In this document: positions 1-10,100 of the stretch, in pieces | Layout: the number at the start of each line of letters is the position of its first letter | Position numbering within the stretch: position 1 is the first letter of the stretch | DNA from: Monoraphidium neglectum | Taxonomy: Eukaryota; Chlorophyta; Chlorophyceae; Sphaeropleales; Selenastraceae | Reading direction: 5' to 3' | Length of the DNA: 18,540 nt | NCBI RefSeq assembly: GCF_000611645.1 | Contig: NW_014013091.1 | Location: 1-18,540 of the forward strand | Notes under the pieces: generated by a model | The model's input: the letters and a program-made list of their open reading frames with translations, nothing else | What the model was told of the DNA's origin: nothing | Database searches by the model: none | Made by a program: the position numbers and the translations under genes

Positions 1-1825
1 GGTGGCGCCCCGGCGGCGCCTGGCAAGGAGACGTATTGGGCGCGGGGCACAGGTTATGGGTTTGGCAACACCGGAAAGGTGAGGTTCGTGAACCTTCCGG
101 CAGCTTCTATCCTGATCTTTGATCAAAGGCATGGTTGGGACGCCGTGCTGCCAAAGAACGAGGAGGGGCCTCTGCATGTCTCCCAGCGGGCTGGCTGACA
201 CAACCACTTGCGTGTGCTCTAGCAGGCAGGGGCGCACCCATGTTCATGCGTCGGCGCCCCCGCTCTGGTGCTGCCAGGGCAACCCGGCCTCACTAGAGCA
301 AACCCCGCGGCCCTCTTTTGTGCGGCCGACATGGTTGCCTGACACGCCATGCATAGCACGTATGCACGCACCCTCCGTACCCCGACACACAAGAGCGCAC
401 ACGGACGCGCAACCTTCTCTCCCGCTCCTGTCCCTGCCAGGCGACCTGGGACCCCAAGGCAGCGGAAGCTGCCCAGAAGGCGTACGATGAGCAGCTGCAG
501 GCCGTCCTCGGCGTCCTGCTGGGCGCGCTGATCTCCGAGCTCGGCGGCAGCGTCGCGCCCCCGCCTGCCACGGACGCGGGCGGTGCGGGCGCTGGCGGCG
601 GCGGCGGGGCGGCGGAGGATGGCAGCAAGGCGCGCGCAGCGGCGGCGGCGGCGGCGGCGGCGGTGGTGAGGGATAGTGTGCTGCTGCCGTTTCTGTGGCA
701 CCACCTGTGCAGCGCGGCGTTCACCGAGATGACCAGCAGGAGCGCCTTCTACACCACACTGCTGCGGATTGTGCAGGCGAGCAGCCAGGGTTGACTGGTT
801 TGACCAGTTTGCATGTCGTTGTTCAAGGGATGTGATCTCATGTCTTGCCGCTGGGCTGTGCCTGCCGGCCTGGCGCATCGGCTGCCCGTATCATGCCTAT
901 CTTTATGAGCGGAAAGTGGTATTGTTTGGGACGCTGGCAGAATGCAGCAACAGTTTGACTGCGCACGCTGGCGGCTCCTGCGCGCAGGAGCTCTGCCGCC
1001 CAGGGACCGCACACCTTCTCGGCAGCCCGGCTGTGGACGCCGGCGGTGGCGGCGGCGGTGGGGCCGGCAGCAGCGGCGGCGGCGGCGATCACACTGGCGC
1101 GGTGGGCAGGGCGGTCGCGGGCATGCAGAACGCGGCGAAGCACTACGCGGTCGTCATACGCAAGACGGTGCTCCCGCCCGGCGCGGAGGCGAGCGGCAGC
1201 GGCGGCGCGGGCGGCGGCGGCGCGGGGCCCGCTTTGACGGTCTCCGCGCGCGCGGCTGCGGCGGGTGAGTCGGAGCCCAGGGGCTGCGGATGCGCAAGGG
1301 GGCGATATCCGGGGCGCCCCCCCCCCCTGGGCTTTGCTGGCAGAGCATTCAGCAGGCGTCGGCTTGTCCCCTGACAGCCCAGTGCGCGTGTACCAATGCG
1401 CCCTGGGCCCTGGCGACCGCAGCCACCTCTGTTTGCTGACGATGCGGAGGAAAGCAATATCCTGCGCCGCGCCCCACCCGCCGCATAATCTTGCTGCCCC
1501 TGCTCCCCCTCTGCCCGGCAGCCGAGGAGGCGGTGCGAGAGGCGCGGGCGGGGCTGGCCATGGCGGACCTCGTCGCTGACATCGTGGCGCGTCTGGCCGC
1601 CCAGAATGTGGACACTTCGGCGCCGGCGGCGGCCGCCGCACCTGGCGGGCAGCAGGCGGCGCTGGCTCAGGCGCCGGCACAGGCGCCGGCGGCGGCGCCG
1701 CAGCAGCAGCAGGCGGAGGCGCCGCGGCGGCGAGTGACGCGGGCGGCGGCGGCGGCGGCGGAACGCGCGGCGGCGGCGGCGGCGGGGCAGGGGCAGGCAC
1801 AGGTGCAGCAGGGGCAGCCCCAGCC

Positions 1826-1868
<43 letters not shown>

Positions 1869-2367
1869 GCAGTGGCGCCTGACGAGGACTACTTGACCGT
1901 CATGCGGCCGCTGCAGGTGCGCAAGCTTCCCGCCAGCTGCCTCCCCGCTTTCAGCTGCCCAGCTTCTCGTTTCCGTACCCCCCTCCCTGCCGTCGCACCC
2001 CTGCCCCAACCCCTCTGCATGGGCGCCACATTACAGCAGCTTCCAGCACCCGTCATCCCTTTGGGCACGTCGTCGCACCCCCAATCGTACGATCACCAAA
2101 ATTTGTTATCGCCAATCGCAAAAATATTACAATGGGGCTTTTCTCTATCAGGTGGACTACCACCCCGCGGTCGCGACCGACCACATGCACCTGAAGCACG
2201 CGCGCAACGAGGCGACGGCGCTCAAGACGCGCGCGGCGCGGGTGGCCAAGGAGATTGCTGGGCTGGAGCGCCTGCTGCCGCTGACGGAGAGCAGCGGTGC
2301 GCTTCTGCACGCCTTCCAGAACGGGTCGGGGGCCGCCGGGCGCGGCCACGGGCGGGGCCCAGGGACG

Positions 2368-2441
<74 letters not shown>

Positions 2442-3950
2442 ACGGGCGCGGCGGGTGCGCAATGGGTGGGTGGGCAGGCGGGGCGAGGGATCCAGCACCG
2501 CCATCTTCCAACACGCTCACATCCGCCCGCACGCGCCATGCTCCCGTCCACATCATGGCCGCCTCCCATTCCACTCACTCTCTTCCCCCCTTTGCGCGCG
2601 CCTCGCAGGCGTCTTTGTGCGCGTGGACGAGGCCAACGCGTTCCTGTGGCGCGCCCTCATCACGGGCCCCGACGACACCCCCTACAGCGGCGGCTGCTTC
2701 GTCTTTGACATCTACTTCCCTGGGACATACCCCCAGGTGCGCCACATGCCCTCGTCGCGGCCCGAGCCCGCTGGCTGCCGGCCGCCGGCCGCTGGCGCCT
2801 TTAGACTTGTGCCCCCACGCTCGCAGGCCGCCGCATCCCGGGTTTCAGCTGGGGGAAGGGGGGCAAGGATATTGGCAATGGCCCTTGGCGGGGGCGGGCG
2901 CCACCCACCCTCGTCACGTTACTGGGACCGCTGCCTTGCTGACATTACTGGGACCGCTGCCTTGCTGACATTACTGGGACCGCTGCCTTGTTGACATTAC
3001 TGGGACCGCTGCCTTGCTGACATTACTGGGACCGCTGCCTTGCTGACATTACTGGGACCGCTGCCTTGCGCTTCACTGAACACCTGTTCCCGCCGATCAA
3101 CTGGCGCCCTCCCCTACCTTATACAAACACACACACACAAACACAGACACACCACCCACAACACACACACATACACACACACACAGCAACCCCCATCGGT
3201 CCTGCTCAAGACCACCGGCGGCGGCCGCTTCCGGTTCAACCCCAACCTCTACAACTGCGGCAAGGTGCGGCGCCTTGCCATTGCGCTGCACGCGTGCGCC
3301 CGCCGGCGTTGTTTCACTTGCCGGCGCGCGCTGGCTGCGCGCGCAATCCACGGCGTGCCGGCGCCCTTGCTTGTTGGGCGTGGGGCCATCCGGGCTCAGC
3401 CCGGCCGTCTCCCTGCTTGAGCGCCAGCGCGTCAGCGGCCCGCCACGCGCGTCCCCAACCCCTCCTCCTTTGCAACCCGCTGCACCGCTGCAGGTGTGCC
3501 TGTCGCTGCTTGGAACCTGGAGTGGCGCCCAGGGGGAGAGCTGGAACCCGGACGTCTCCACCACTTTCCAGGTGCGGCGTGGCGCGACGAGCGGGTCCTT
3601 GGGGCCGGGACGCGGGGGGCGGGGGGCGGGGCCTTGGGTCGTTGGGGCCAGGAGACGGCGGCGCGGCTGGCCCCGGCCCACACGCAGGCACGACCCTCAG
3701 GTCGCCCCCCCGCATTGCCGTGTCTTTTCGGCAAACCTTCGTTTTTTCTTGCGTCTGCCTGGTGCCTACACCATGCTGTGCCCCAAGTCCTTGCGGTCAA
3801 CCTCTCCAACCACCAGATCTTTCCCTCGCACACACGCGCTTTACACACTCATGATTCCACACATGCACACACCGGCTCACTCGCTCTGCTGTCTCTTGCC
3901 CTCTTTCTTGCGCACGCATCCAACTGAAACGCTTGCACACACATGCGCGC

Positions 3951-3988
<38 letters not shown>

Positions 3989-5447
3989 GCGCACGCACAC
4001 ACGCACACACACACACACGCACATATGTGTATGTACACACACACACACACACATCACGCCGCCCGTTCTTCGCAGGTCCTGATCTCCATCCAGTCCCTCA
4101 TCCTGGTGGATGAGCCCTACTTCAACGGTGAGCAGACGCCGTGATCGATGGTTGACGGTGTCAGGTGACCGCTAGTGACAAGGTCACCGCACCATCAGGC
4201 GCTGTGCAAGAGCGGCAGCTGGAAACATGTCTGGCATTTCTCAACATACACACACGCACATGCACACACATATGCATACACGCACACACGCATGCTCCCA
4301 CACATGCGTACACGCTCACACCCCCCCCGCAGAGCCGGGCTTCGAGCGCACCATGCACTCTGAGACGGGCCGCGCTCAGAGCAGGGCCTACAACAAGGTG
4401 CGACCCTGCAGCCTCGAGGCAGGCAGTGACGCGCGGCGTTGGGGGCTGTCGCGGGCAGTGACGCACGTGGTGGGGGCTGGAGGCTGTCGCATCACACAGC
4501 GCGCACGTAGTAGTAGGGCGGCGAGCAGGGAGGCTGTGGGATATCGTGGGGCTCCTGCTGTCGTGGGAGCAGCGGGGCAGCCGGGCCGCGGGCGCGGTAG
4601 GGGCTCATGTCTGTTGGCAAGGAATTCCGGTGTGCGCACGGCGGGTCTGCCCCGACGCACGCGTGCCGCCAGCCGCGCCTCCTCCCGTGGTCCCACAGCA
4701 ACACCGCCCCTTTGCTGCTCACACAAGAGCCCTTTTGCCACCCGCCTGTCCACCTGGCTTTCTCGCCTACCCGCCCACCTGCCACCCCACACAAACCCTC
4801 ACACCCACATCCATGCCTCCAACCCCAGCCCATACGTGAGGAGACCATCAAGCTGGCCATGCTAGACCAGCTGAGGCACCCCCCTGCGGAGTGGAAGGAG
4901 CTCATACAGGCACACTTCAGGATCAGGTGGGGGGGGGGGGTGAACACACTCCAGGGAACGCAGCCTGTGTGGAGGCCGCGCGCCAGGGCTCGCCGCCGAC
5001 GCCGCCCACCCGACACCGCCTTCTGCTCCCCTTCCCGTCCCCGCGCCGCGTCGCGCGACGGCTTGTCCCGCGCCGGCTGCTTTCCAATTGGCTGCCCAGC
5101 GGCGCGTGCTGTTTCCCTGACCGACCACCCAGCGGCGCACGCTGCGTCGGTGGAACGTTCCCACTATCTTGAAGCTCTGGGCAATCCAGGCGACCCTTTT
5201 CCAGCAGACCCTGGCTGCACCCGAAATCAAGTTGCTTTTAGTGCGTCGCCGCTTTTCAAACCAATGCCCTGCTGTTCACCCACCCCCTGTTCTGTTGACA
5301 CCGGCCAGGGGCCCCTTCATCCTGTCAACGGTGGACAAGTGGGTGGCCGAGGCCGAGGGGGACTCTGGCCACAAGTCACGCCTCACGGACCTGCGGCGCC
5401 AGCTGGCGGAGGAGATCGGGAAGCTTCGCGCCCCCGCCGCGCAGTGA
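1..5447 (+). CDS. BIRC6: BIRC6 (BRUCE/Apollon)-like giant E2 ubiquitin-conjugating enzyme, C-terminal part (5' partial)
   Basis: Exons read as 1-78, 441-776, 988-1264, 1522-1916, 2152-2296, 2609-2736, 3187-3264, 3494-3571, 4076-4127, 4333-4397, 4829-4926 and 5309-5447. All phases agree and the sum is 1869 nt, giving 622 visible residues and a TGA stop. Residues 12-21 ([10 protein letters not shown]) resemble the YWAKGTGFG block found upstream of the E2 domain in animal BIRC6. Residues about 27-230 look helical, with Ala/Gly-rich inserts. A 13-Gln run at 334-346 precedes [12 protein letters not shown], again as in BIRC6. Residues about 412-560 are the E2 domain, followed by a C-terminal helical tail. 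BIRC6 proteins are E2/E3 hybrids that transfer ubiquitin to apoptosis and autophagy factors; the algal substrate is unknown. The BIR domain, if present, lies upstream of the window. Family-level confidence is high. The second exon could instead end at 770 with a GT donor. Confidence 0.88.
79..440 (+). other. Intron of BIRC6-like gene without other content
   Basis: The intron opens GTGAGG and closes with a pyrimidine-rich stretch ending CCAG. It joins two phase-0 exons: GNTGK on one side and ATWDPKAAE on the other, matching the BIRC6 order YWAKGTG then WD. The predicted reading frames inside it on both strands look like shadows. I see no repeat or RNA gene here. Confidence 0.7.
1828..1868 (+). 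repeat. In-frame CAG tract encoding polyglutamine
   Basis: A nearly pure CAG repeat encodes 13 consecutive Gln, preceded by a Gln/Pro-rich stretch and by GCG/GGC repeats giving poly-Ala. It sits in the linker between the helical region and the E2 domain of the BIRC6-like protein. The tract keeps the reading frame, so it is a coding low-complexity linker and not an intron. Confidence 0.85.
2371..2437 (+). repeat. (TG)n microsatellite in intron
   Basis: About 33 uninterrupted TG dinucleotides lie in the 312-bp intron 2297-2608, roughly 170 bp before its 3' splice site. This is the only intronic tract in the window with TG rather than CA on the sense strand. Reading frames through it give meaningless Val-Cys or Thr-His repeats. 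Confidence 0.97.
2919..3069 (+). repeat. 26-bp minisatellite, about 5.8 copies
   Basis: The unit TTACTGGGACCGCTGCCTTG plus CTGACA repeats head to tail at 2919, 2945, 2971, 2997, 3023 and 3049. The last copy is cut short at CCTTGCG. The copies are almost identical: one C-to-T change near 2991, and the base before the first copy differs. It lies wholly inside the intron 2737-3186 of the BIRC6-like gene. The 26-bp period is not a multiple of three, and there are no spacers, so it is neither a coding repeat nor a CRISPR array. Confidence 0.95.
3121..3185 (+). repeat. Imperfect (CA)n tract running into a 3' splice site
   Basis: Interrupted ACACAC sequence (with AAACACAG, CCACCC, ATAC) ends directly in the acceptor CACACAG before the exon at 3187. 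It takes the place of the usual polypyrimidine tract. The exon start is firm because [13 protein letters not shown] continues the E2 fold after FPGTYPQ. Confidence 0.9.
3935..4054 (+). repeat. 120-bp strictly alternating purine-pyrimidine tract, mainly (CA)n and (CG)n
   Basis: Every base from 3935 to 4054 alternates purine and pyrimidine. It holds a (GC)n block near 3945-3964, long (CA)n, and a short ATATGTGTATGTA section. It ends 21 bp before the exon at 4076. Such tracts are the classic sequence for left-handed Z-DNA under negative supercoiling. It lies within the 504-bp intron 3572-4075; the rest of that intron is pyrimidine-rich with no other feature. Confidence 0.93.
4245..4320 (+). repeat. 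Imperfect (CA)n tract before a 3' splice site
   Basis: Interrupted CACACA/GCACAC/CATACA sequence fills the intron 4128-4332 and is followed by a C8 run and the acceptor CCGCAG. The downstream exon (4333-4397) encodes [13 protein letters not shown], so the splice site is well supported. Confidence 0.88.
4398..4828 (+). other. Intron of BIRC6-like gene, 431 bp
   Basis: It opens GTGCGA and closes in a C/A-rich stretch ending CCCCAG. The open frames in it on both strands do not continue the E2 protein and show no recognisable motif. A GC-rich direct near-repeat (GGGGGCTGTCGCGGGCAGTG and GGGGGCTGGAGGCTGTCGC, near 4440-4490) is the only structure I see. Confidence 0.6.
4927..5308 (+). other. Last intron of BIRC6-like gene
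   Basis: It begins GTGGGGGGGGGGGT and closes GGCCAG. It is a phase-2 intron: AG plus G restores Arg in HFRIRGPF. The G10 run directly after the donor is a likely sequencing-error and polymorphism spot but lies outside coding sequence. The frames inside it have no recognisable product. Confidence 0.65.
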
Positions 5448-6480
5448 CGCCCGCAGCCGGCGGACCAGGCGGCCGGCGGGCGGGACGGGGCGGGGCGGCC
5501 GCGCGGCGTGGATGTTCGGCGTATGCGCGGCGGCATCGAGGGGCGCCCTGCCCGGCGGCGGCCGGCGGGGCTGATTTGGAAGCTGCGCGGCGGCTGCACA
5601 GCCAGGGGACGGTAGGGTGCGCACGCCAAGCGGTGCAAGGGGCGTGGCGGGCGATTGCATCACAGCACTCCGCGCTGGCCACTGCCTTGCAGCAGCGGCA
5701 GCAGCCGGCACGCGCAGCGGCGCAGGAGGCAAGCAGGGGCGGGCTGCAAGCAAGTGAAGTGGGGGCTCGGGACCCAATTTGGGTCCTTGTAGGGTATGAC
5801 CGGGTTTGGTATGTGCGGTTTGCTAGGACTTTCCAGGTGCCAGCCGGCAAAGAGGGGGTGCGTGCAGCGTGATGGTTCACCCGCGCTGCGGCAAGCGCTG
5901 TGGTCTAGGCGGCCCATCCTGCAGGATGCAAGGTGGCACGCCGCCCCCACTGGAAGCATAGGGCCTGACAGCTGTGGCGCCGGGCGGCAATTACTTGGGC
6001 GCGTGCCCAGTATTGCACCTCGCTTCGTCCCAAAAAGCGTTTCCAGCCGTTTTAGTCTTGGCGGCTGCCGTGTTTTGTCGTTTCAGGGCTTGCCGGCAAT
6101 TCGTCACGCGCTTGCTCCTCAGCGCGCGCTGTGCGAGAGGTGTGCATTTTGAGTGCGATGCGAACCAACGATGCCGGTGGGGGGCCGCGTGCAAGTGTTT
6201 TGGGCCGCACTTGAGACTTTCAAGGGCGCGCGCTCTCGTCTTTCGCGCCCCTGCCGACGATGCATTGCGAGCGCGTTTAGGAAGGGCCTGCATGCACGTG
6301 TCCCCCCCCCCCATTGCAGGACGCAGCAACAGCGGGCCGCCGGCCACACGCCTGCTCCCAGGCGCGCTTCCGCCTGCCGCCTTCCCGCTCGCCTTCCCCC
6401 AGCCTGCGGGCTTTAGGCATGCCGGCCCTGCGCCTGCATTCGCGTGTCTCTTGCGCATACGAATCAAACCTGGCGCAGTC

Positions 6481-6485
6481 TGTAA
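6481..6485 (+). terminator. Candidate poly(A) signal TGTAA for BIRC6-like gene
   Basis: This is the first TGTAA on the + strand after the stop codon that I found, about 1.03 kb downstream (TGTAAATAAT). TGTAA is the usual green-algal polyadenylation signal. It implies a long 3' UTR, so the assignment is tentative. Confidence 0.45.
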
Positions 6486-6665
6486 ATAATGCCGCACAAC
6501 TGTGAGCGGGGCTTCACCCCTCACCCCAGCGGGTGCGGGCGCGAGGGTCGATTATCAGCGTCTCTTTCCAAAGTATCGCTTTTGTGCAGGGGTATCAGGG
6601 AGAACGTGGAGGCCGGCCGGGCAGGCTCGGGAGCCCTGGGTATATTTGACACCTTGGTGGGGCCC

Positions 6666-6706
6666 GCACACACGTGCGCGCACACACGCACACACGCACG
6701 CACACA

Positions 6707-6778
<72 letters not shown>

Positions 6779-6806
6779 CACACACACACACGCATGCACG
6801 CACACA
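6666..6806 (+). repeat. 141-bp strictly alternating purine-pyrimidine tract, mostly (CA)n
   Basis: The sequence runs from GCACACACGTGCGCG to CGCATGCACGCACACA without one break in purine-pyrimidine alternation. The central part is about 55 bp of pure CA. It is intergenic, between two convergent genes, where positive supercoiling from both sides would meet. Frames through it encode only His-Thr or Val-Cys runs. Confidence 0.95.
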
Positions 6807-7313
6807 GCTGCAGATCTCAACTTGTGACAAACAGGTACAGTGTGTGGGCGCTGGTGATTAACGTAGTTAGGTTGTGAAGCGTGTATTATGTTACAAATTT
6901 TGCCACCAAGCCATTGCCCCACGGATCGTGCGCCCAAAGTGGTCGCAGCCCCTTGCACAAATTCCACAGGGAGCCACAGCCACTGACTCGATGTGGACCA
7001 AACTGACCGCACTGCAGGGGCACTGAGAGCGTGTCTGCACTACAGTATTGCAGGGGGAGGGGCATGGAGCCTGAGAAATGGGTTGCAAGGCTTGGGAAGG
7101 TGCATGAGGCAAATACAGGGTGAGTCAGCAGCCAAGCAACATGCGGTGATTTTGCAATCTCGGCTGATTTGCCCTGCAGGGCTCATTTGGCGAGCAGCGA
7201 TCGGGTTTGTGCGTGTATCCGATACATACAGAGTCTGTGTGTGGGGACTTGCTGGATGTGCTGCACGCCAACCTTCAGCAGCCGCGAGCACACACCAAAA
7301 ACCCCAAAAACAT

Positions 7314-7318
7314 TTACA
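7314..7318 (-). terminator. Candidate poly(A) signal TGTAA for cupin gene
   Basis: TTACA on the + strand reads TGTAA on the - strand, about 250 nt after the stop at 7565. That is a typical 3' UTR length for green algae. A second TGTAA on the - strand lies at 6891-6895. Confidence 0.5.
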
Positions 7319-7564
7319 CGAAACACTTCCCCTTACTGGCAGCAAGCGCAACGAGTGCGCCCGCATGACCCAAGAGCGTTTGATAATCACCACAACTTTG
7401 CTTCAAGAGAGGCGCCCACCGCCAATGCTTTGCAACAGCGCTGTTGCGCTAGCGCCGGCGACCTTGCAGCGCTGCCCCTTTCATTGCGCTGCCTCATTTC
7501 TGGCTGTACCAATGCCTCCAGCTGCGCCCATGCGCGCGTTGCGCTCCGAGGTGGGCTTCTTCCC

Positions 7565-10051
7565 TCACTCCGAGGTTGGCGTGTCCTTTGACCCGTTCTT
7601 GTACTCCTCCAGGACTTTCTTGCGCATCTCACTGCGCGCAAATCGTGCATCCATGGTCGATGTGAGGCCTTGCAGGCACCAAAGGGTCTAGTTGGCCTAC
7701 GCACGTACCCGCTGTGTACCCGCGCCCGGATGGGGGGCGAGGCTGGGGCCACATAAGAACGGGCAGTGGGCCCTGCTCCCTGTGAGCCCCCTGCTGGCCC
7801 CCTCCCCGCCGCAAGTTGCGCACGAGTAGCTCATGTCGCTCTCTGGATCGAAGAAGCCGATCCCGCGGTCCTGTGACAGGAAGTCAAAGCCCGGCCAGCG
7901 GACCCTGTCCTCGTCGTCATATCTGCAGTACATAGGAAGTGAGAGGTCGGCCCAGACACCGAACACGGCCAGCATCGCCGGTCGTCTTCATCTTCAATCC
8001 GCTCGCTTGTCCTTGGCAGGACCTTGATCCAAGCAAAAGCAGGTCATCACGCGGCAGGTCGAGCCGTTGTTTAGGGCGCATGGAGGACAGAAACAACTTA
8101 CGAGACCTGATCTCACAAATGTGCGTCCTCCCACAATCAATCTCAAACACCTCACTTGTAGCACTGGATGGTGGCGCAGAAGTCCCCACGCTGGTCGCTT
8201 GTGTTGTGCAGCCGGTGGCACTGGAACCTGGCAGCCAGAAACCAGGGGCAGGGGCTTTGTTGCACACATGCGATTGCCATCTTTCATCCTTACGCGCCGT
8301 TGTGCGCAAGAGACTAGCAAGGTAGACGGTGATCCAAGCGCAACGGCGTGCTGCTGGAAACCCGATGCATGCATGGCCCCTAGTTGATTGGCCAGGAATG
8401 CGTACACATTAGGCTCCAGATCTGTCTGGCAGAGCTCTAGAGCGAGCACTGCCACAACCAAAGCTCTTGTCGTCTGGCCCGACCCTGCCCCTCTCTGACG
8501 CACCAGTTCTTGTCCATCCAGGTGACGTCACCCTTGACCAAGGTTGCCACCTTCAGGGGTTCGAGCTTGAGCTCCTCTAGCTGCGCATTGGGATGGCGGC
8601 TGGTGTCCTCTTTCTGCAGTGACGTTGGGAGCAAAAGCGAGCGTGGCAAGGCGTCGTCGCACCACAAAAACGCATGTCCTGGCTGCTGGTCCTCCAGACG
8701 CAGAGTGGGCAGGCCAGAAAGTCGGCACGACTCTTGAGCACTGCAGCTTGCCGTATGTCTGGGCGCCGAGCGCATCGCCCATAATGTGTCGGAAATAAGC
8801 TTGCCCACAATTTGCCTGCAATCAGCTCTCACCCCCGGCTCCGGCACCATGAACTCGATCTTGTTGTGCAGCGCCACCTCGATGCTGCCGCGGAGCACCT
8901 TGATGACGGCGCACACGCCCCCGTGGTTGTGGATGGGCGATCTGCTGCCGCCCTGAGAATTTGAAGGAGTTCCGCAAGGGCGGGCGGATTAGCACGCGTT
9001 TCCGTGCACATGCGCATGCACCAGCGTGTGCGACAGTATGAGGACCGCTGCACTTAGCAGGCCGCTGTTGCGTGGGCCAGCGGCCTTGAGCGAGCATCAT
9101 CTGCTTGATTGCAGACGTGCCGATTCTGTTTCCCTACAATGCGCACCGGCCAAATCTCGAGGACATATGGGATGCCCGGGCCGTCCCCGCCTTCTGGCCC
9201 CAGCGTAATCCGCAGGTAGCCAAAGTCCTTGTCCTGCAGCACCAGGATTGAGAGGTGGCATGCATATGGTACTCAGATAAGCACCAGAGGCCCCCAAAAT
9301 CAGTGATGTGGGGGTGCAGAGAATTGGCTGGTGGCACCCACGATGTGGCTTTTTTACGTCATAGTGTCCGCCCTTCCTGCTGTCATCCGCCGCTGCCATG
9401 AGCCGCAGAAGGGCGACGCCCGTTGCCAGGCTCGCTGGGGGGGGGCGGAGTTTGCGCGCGCCTTGCCCTCCAGGATTGTGTTCAGCGTCAGCCCTTCAGT
9501 GACAATGCTGTGGCTGATGGCCTTCGCCAGCTTCTCATCCAGCACCACATCCGCCCCTACGGCGCACACGGCCGTGAGTAGCAGGTGCAGCTGAACGCCG
9601 ATGCACAGCTGCAGTGCCCACGAGGTAGGGGTGCTGCCTGCTGCATGCGTAGCAGAGGCATGCAGCAGGCTCGAGAGGCATGCATTGCACCACGGTCTGG
9701 CTTGCCGACCAATGGCCCTGATTTTGCCCCTGCAAAGCATGCAAACTTTTGCAGTATGATTGATTCTACCTGCCACGTTATCGTAGAGCACTTTGCATGC
9801 CGCCGGCAGGTCCGCGCTAAACATATACCGCTCCTCCTTGGGCGCGTCCAGGGCCGCCAGCGTAACCTTGGACGAGTCGAGCACCTTGATCGGGAGGTCC
9901 GAGACCAGCGGCAGGGGGTCGAACTCGACGGTGTCGACGGCGTCTTGGAGGCCGCCTTGGCGGTCCTCGCCCATACCGGGCGTGGCGCCGGTGATCTTCA
10001 GGTAGCCCTGGGCGGGCAGGGGGGCGCGTGTGTGTGTGTGTGTGTGCGAGT

Positions 10052-10100
<49 letters not shown>

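Larger units (their letters stand above)
2609..4926 (+). other. UBC/E2 catalytic domain of the BIRC6-like protein
   Basis: This domain is spread over six exons. It starts with [10 protein letters not shown], then has [15 protein letters not shown], the usual E2 beta-sheet block before the active site. The NPN motif (residues 471-473 of the visible protein) replaces the canonical HPN, as in BIRC6 and UBE2O. The active-site Cys is residue 481, in [11 protein letters not shown], encoded by the second codon of the exon starting at 3494. Then follow [20 protein letters not shown] and a C-terminal helix ending AHFRIR. The pattern [25 protein letters not shown] and the following [17 protein letters not shown] fit BIRC6 better than UBE2O or plant PHO2, which were the main alternatives. 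No catalytic residue appears lost, so the enzyme is probably active. Confidence 0.88.
5448..7564. other. Convergent intergenic region / 3' flanks
   Basis: This region lies between the TGA of the BIRC6-like gene and the stop of the cupin gene on the other strand. It probably holds both 3' UTRs. The first about 400 bp (to roughly 5860) stays very GC-rich with open frames on several strands. None carries a family motif or a clean splice chain, so I call no gene here. A long alternating CA tract (6666-6806) sits in the middle. Confidence 0.6.

Noticed and set aside
838..1800. Long - strand frame encoding a Pro/Ala-rich protein
   Set aside because: It is the shadow of GCG/GGC repeats in the BIRC6-like exons, crosses two introns of that gene, and has no motif.
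2053..2574. Frames with long Thr-His or Val-Cys repeats on both strands, here and at the other CA/TG tracts
   Set aside because: They are translations of dinucleotide repeats in introns or intergenic DNA; the real exons end before the tracts.
2919..3069. Regular repeats resembling a CRISPR array
   Set aside because: The 26-bp units abut with no spacers, lie inside a spliced intron of a eukaryotic gene, and no cas gene is near.
5448..5872. GC-rich open frames after the BIRC6-like stop on both strands
   Set aside because: They have no start, splice chain or domain and are typical of high-GC DNA where stop codons are rare; they probably lie in the 3' UTR.
7697..7823. Continuation of the cupin frame past SYSCATCGGEG to a stop at 7697
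   Set aside because: A GTGCGC donor after SY and a GCGCAG acceptor at 7632 join in phase 2 to a better C-terminus, EMRKKVLEEYKNGS, so the read-through is probably intron.
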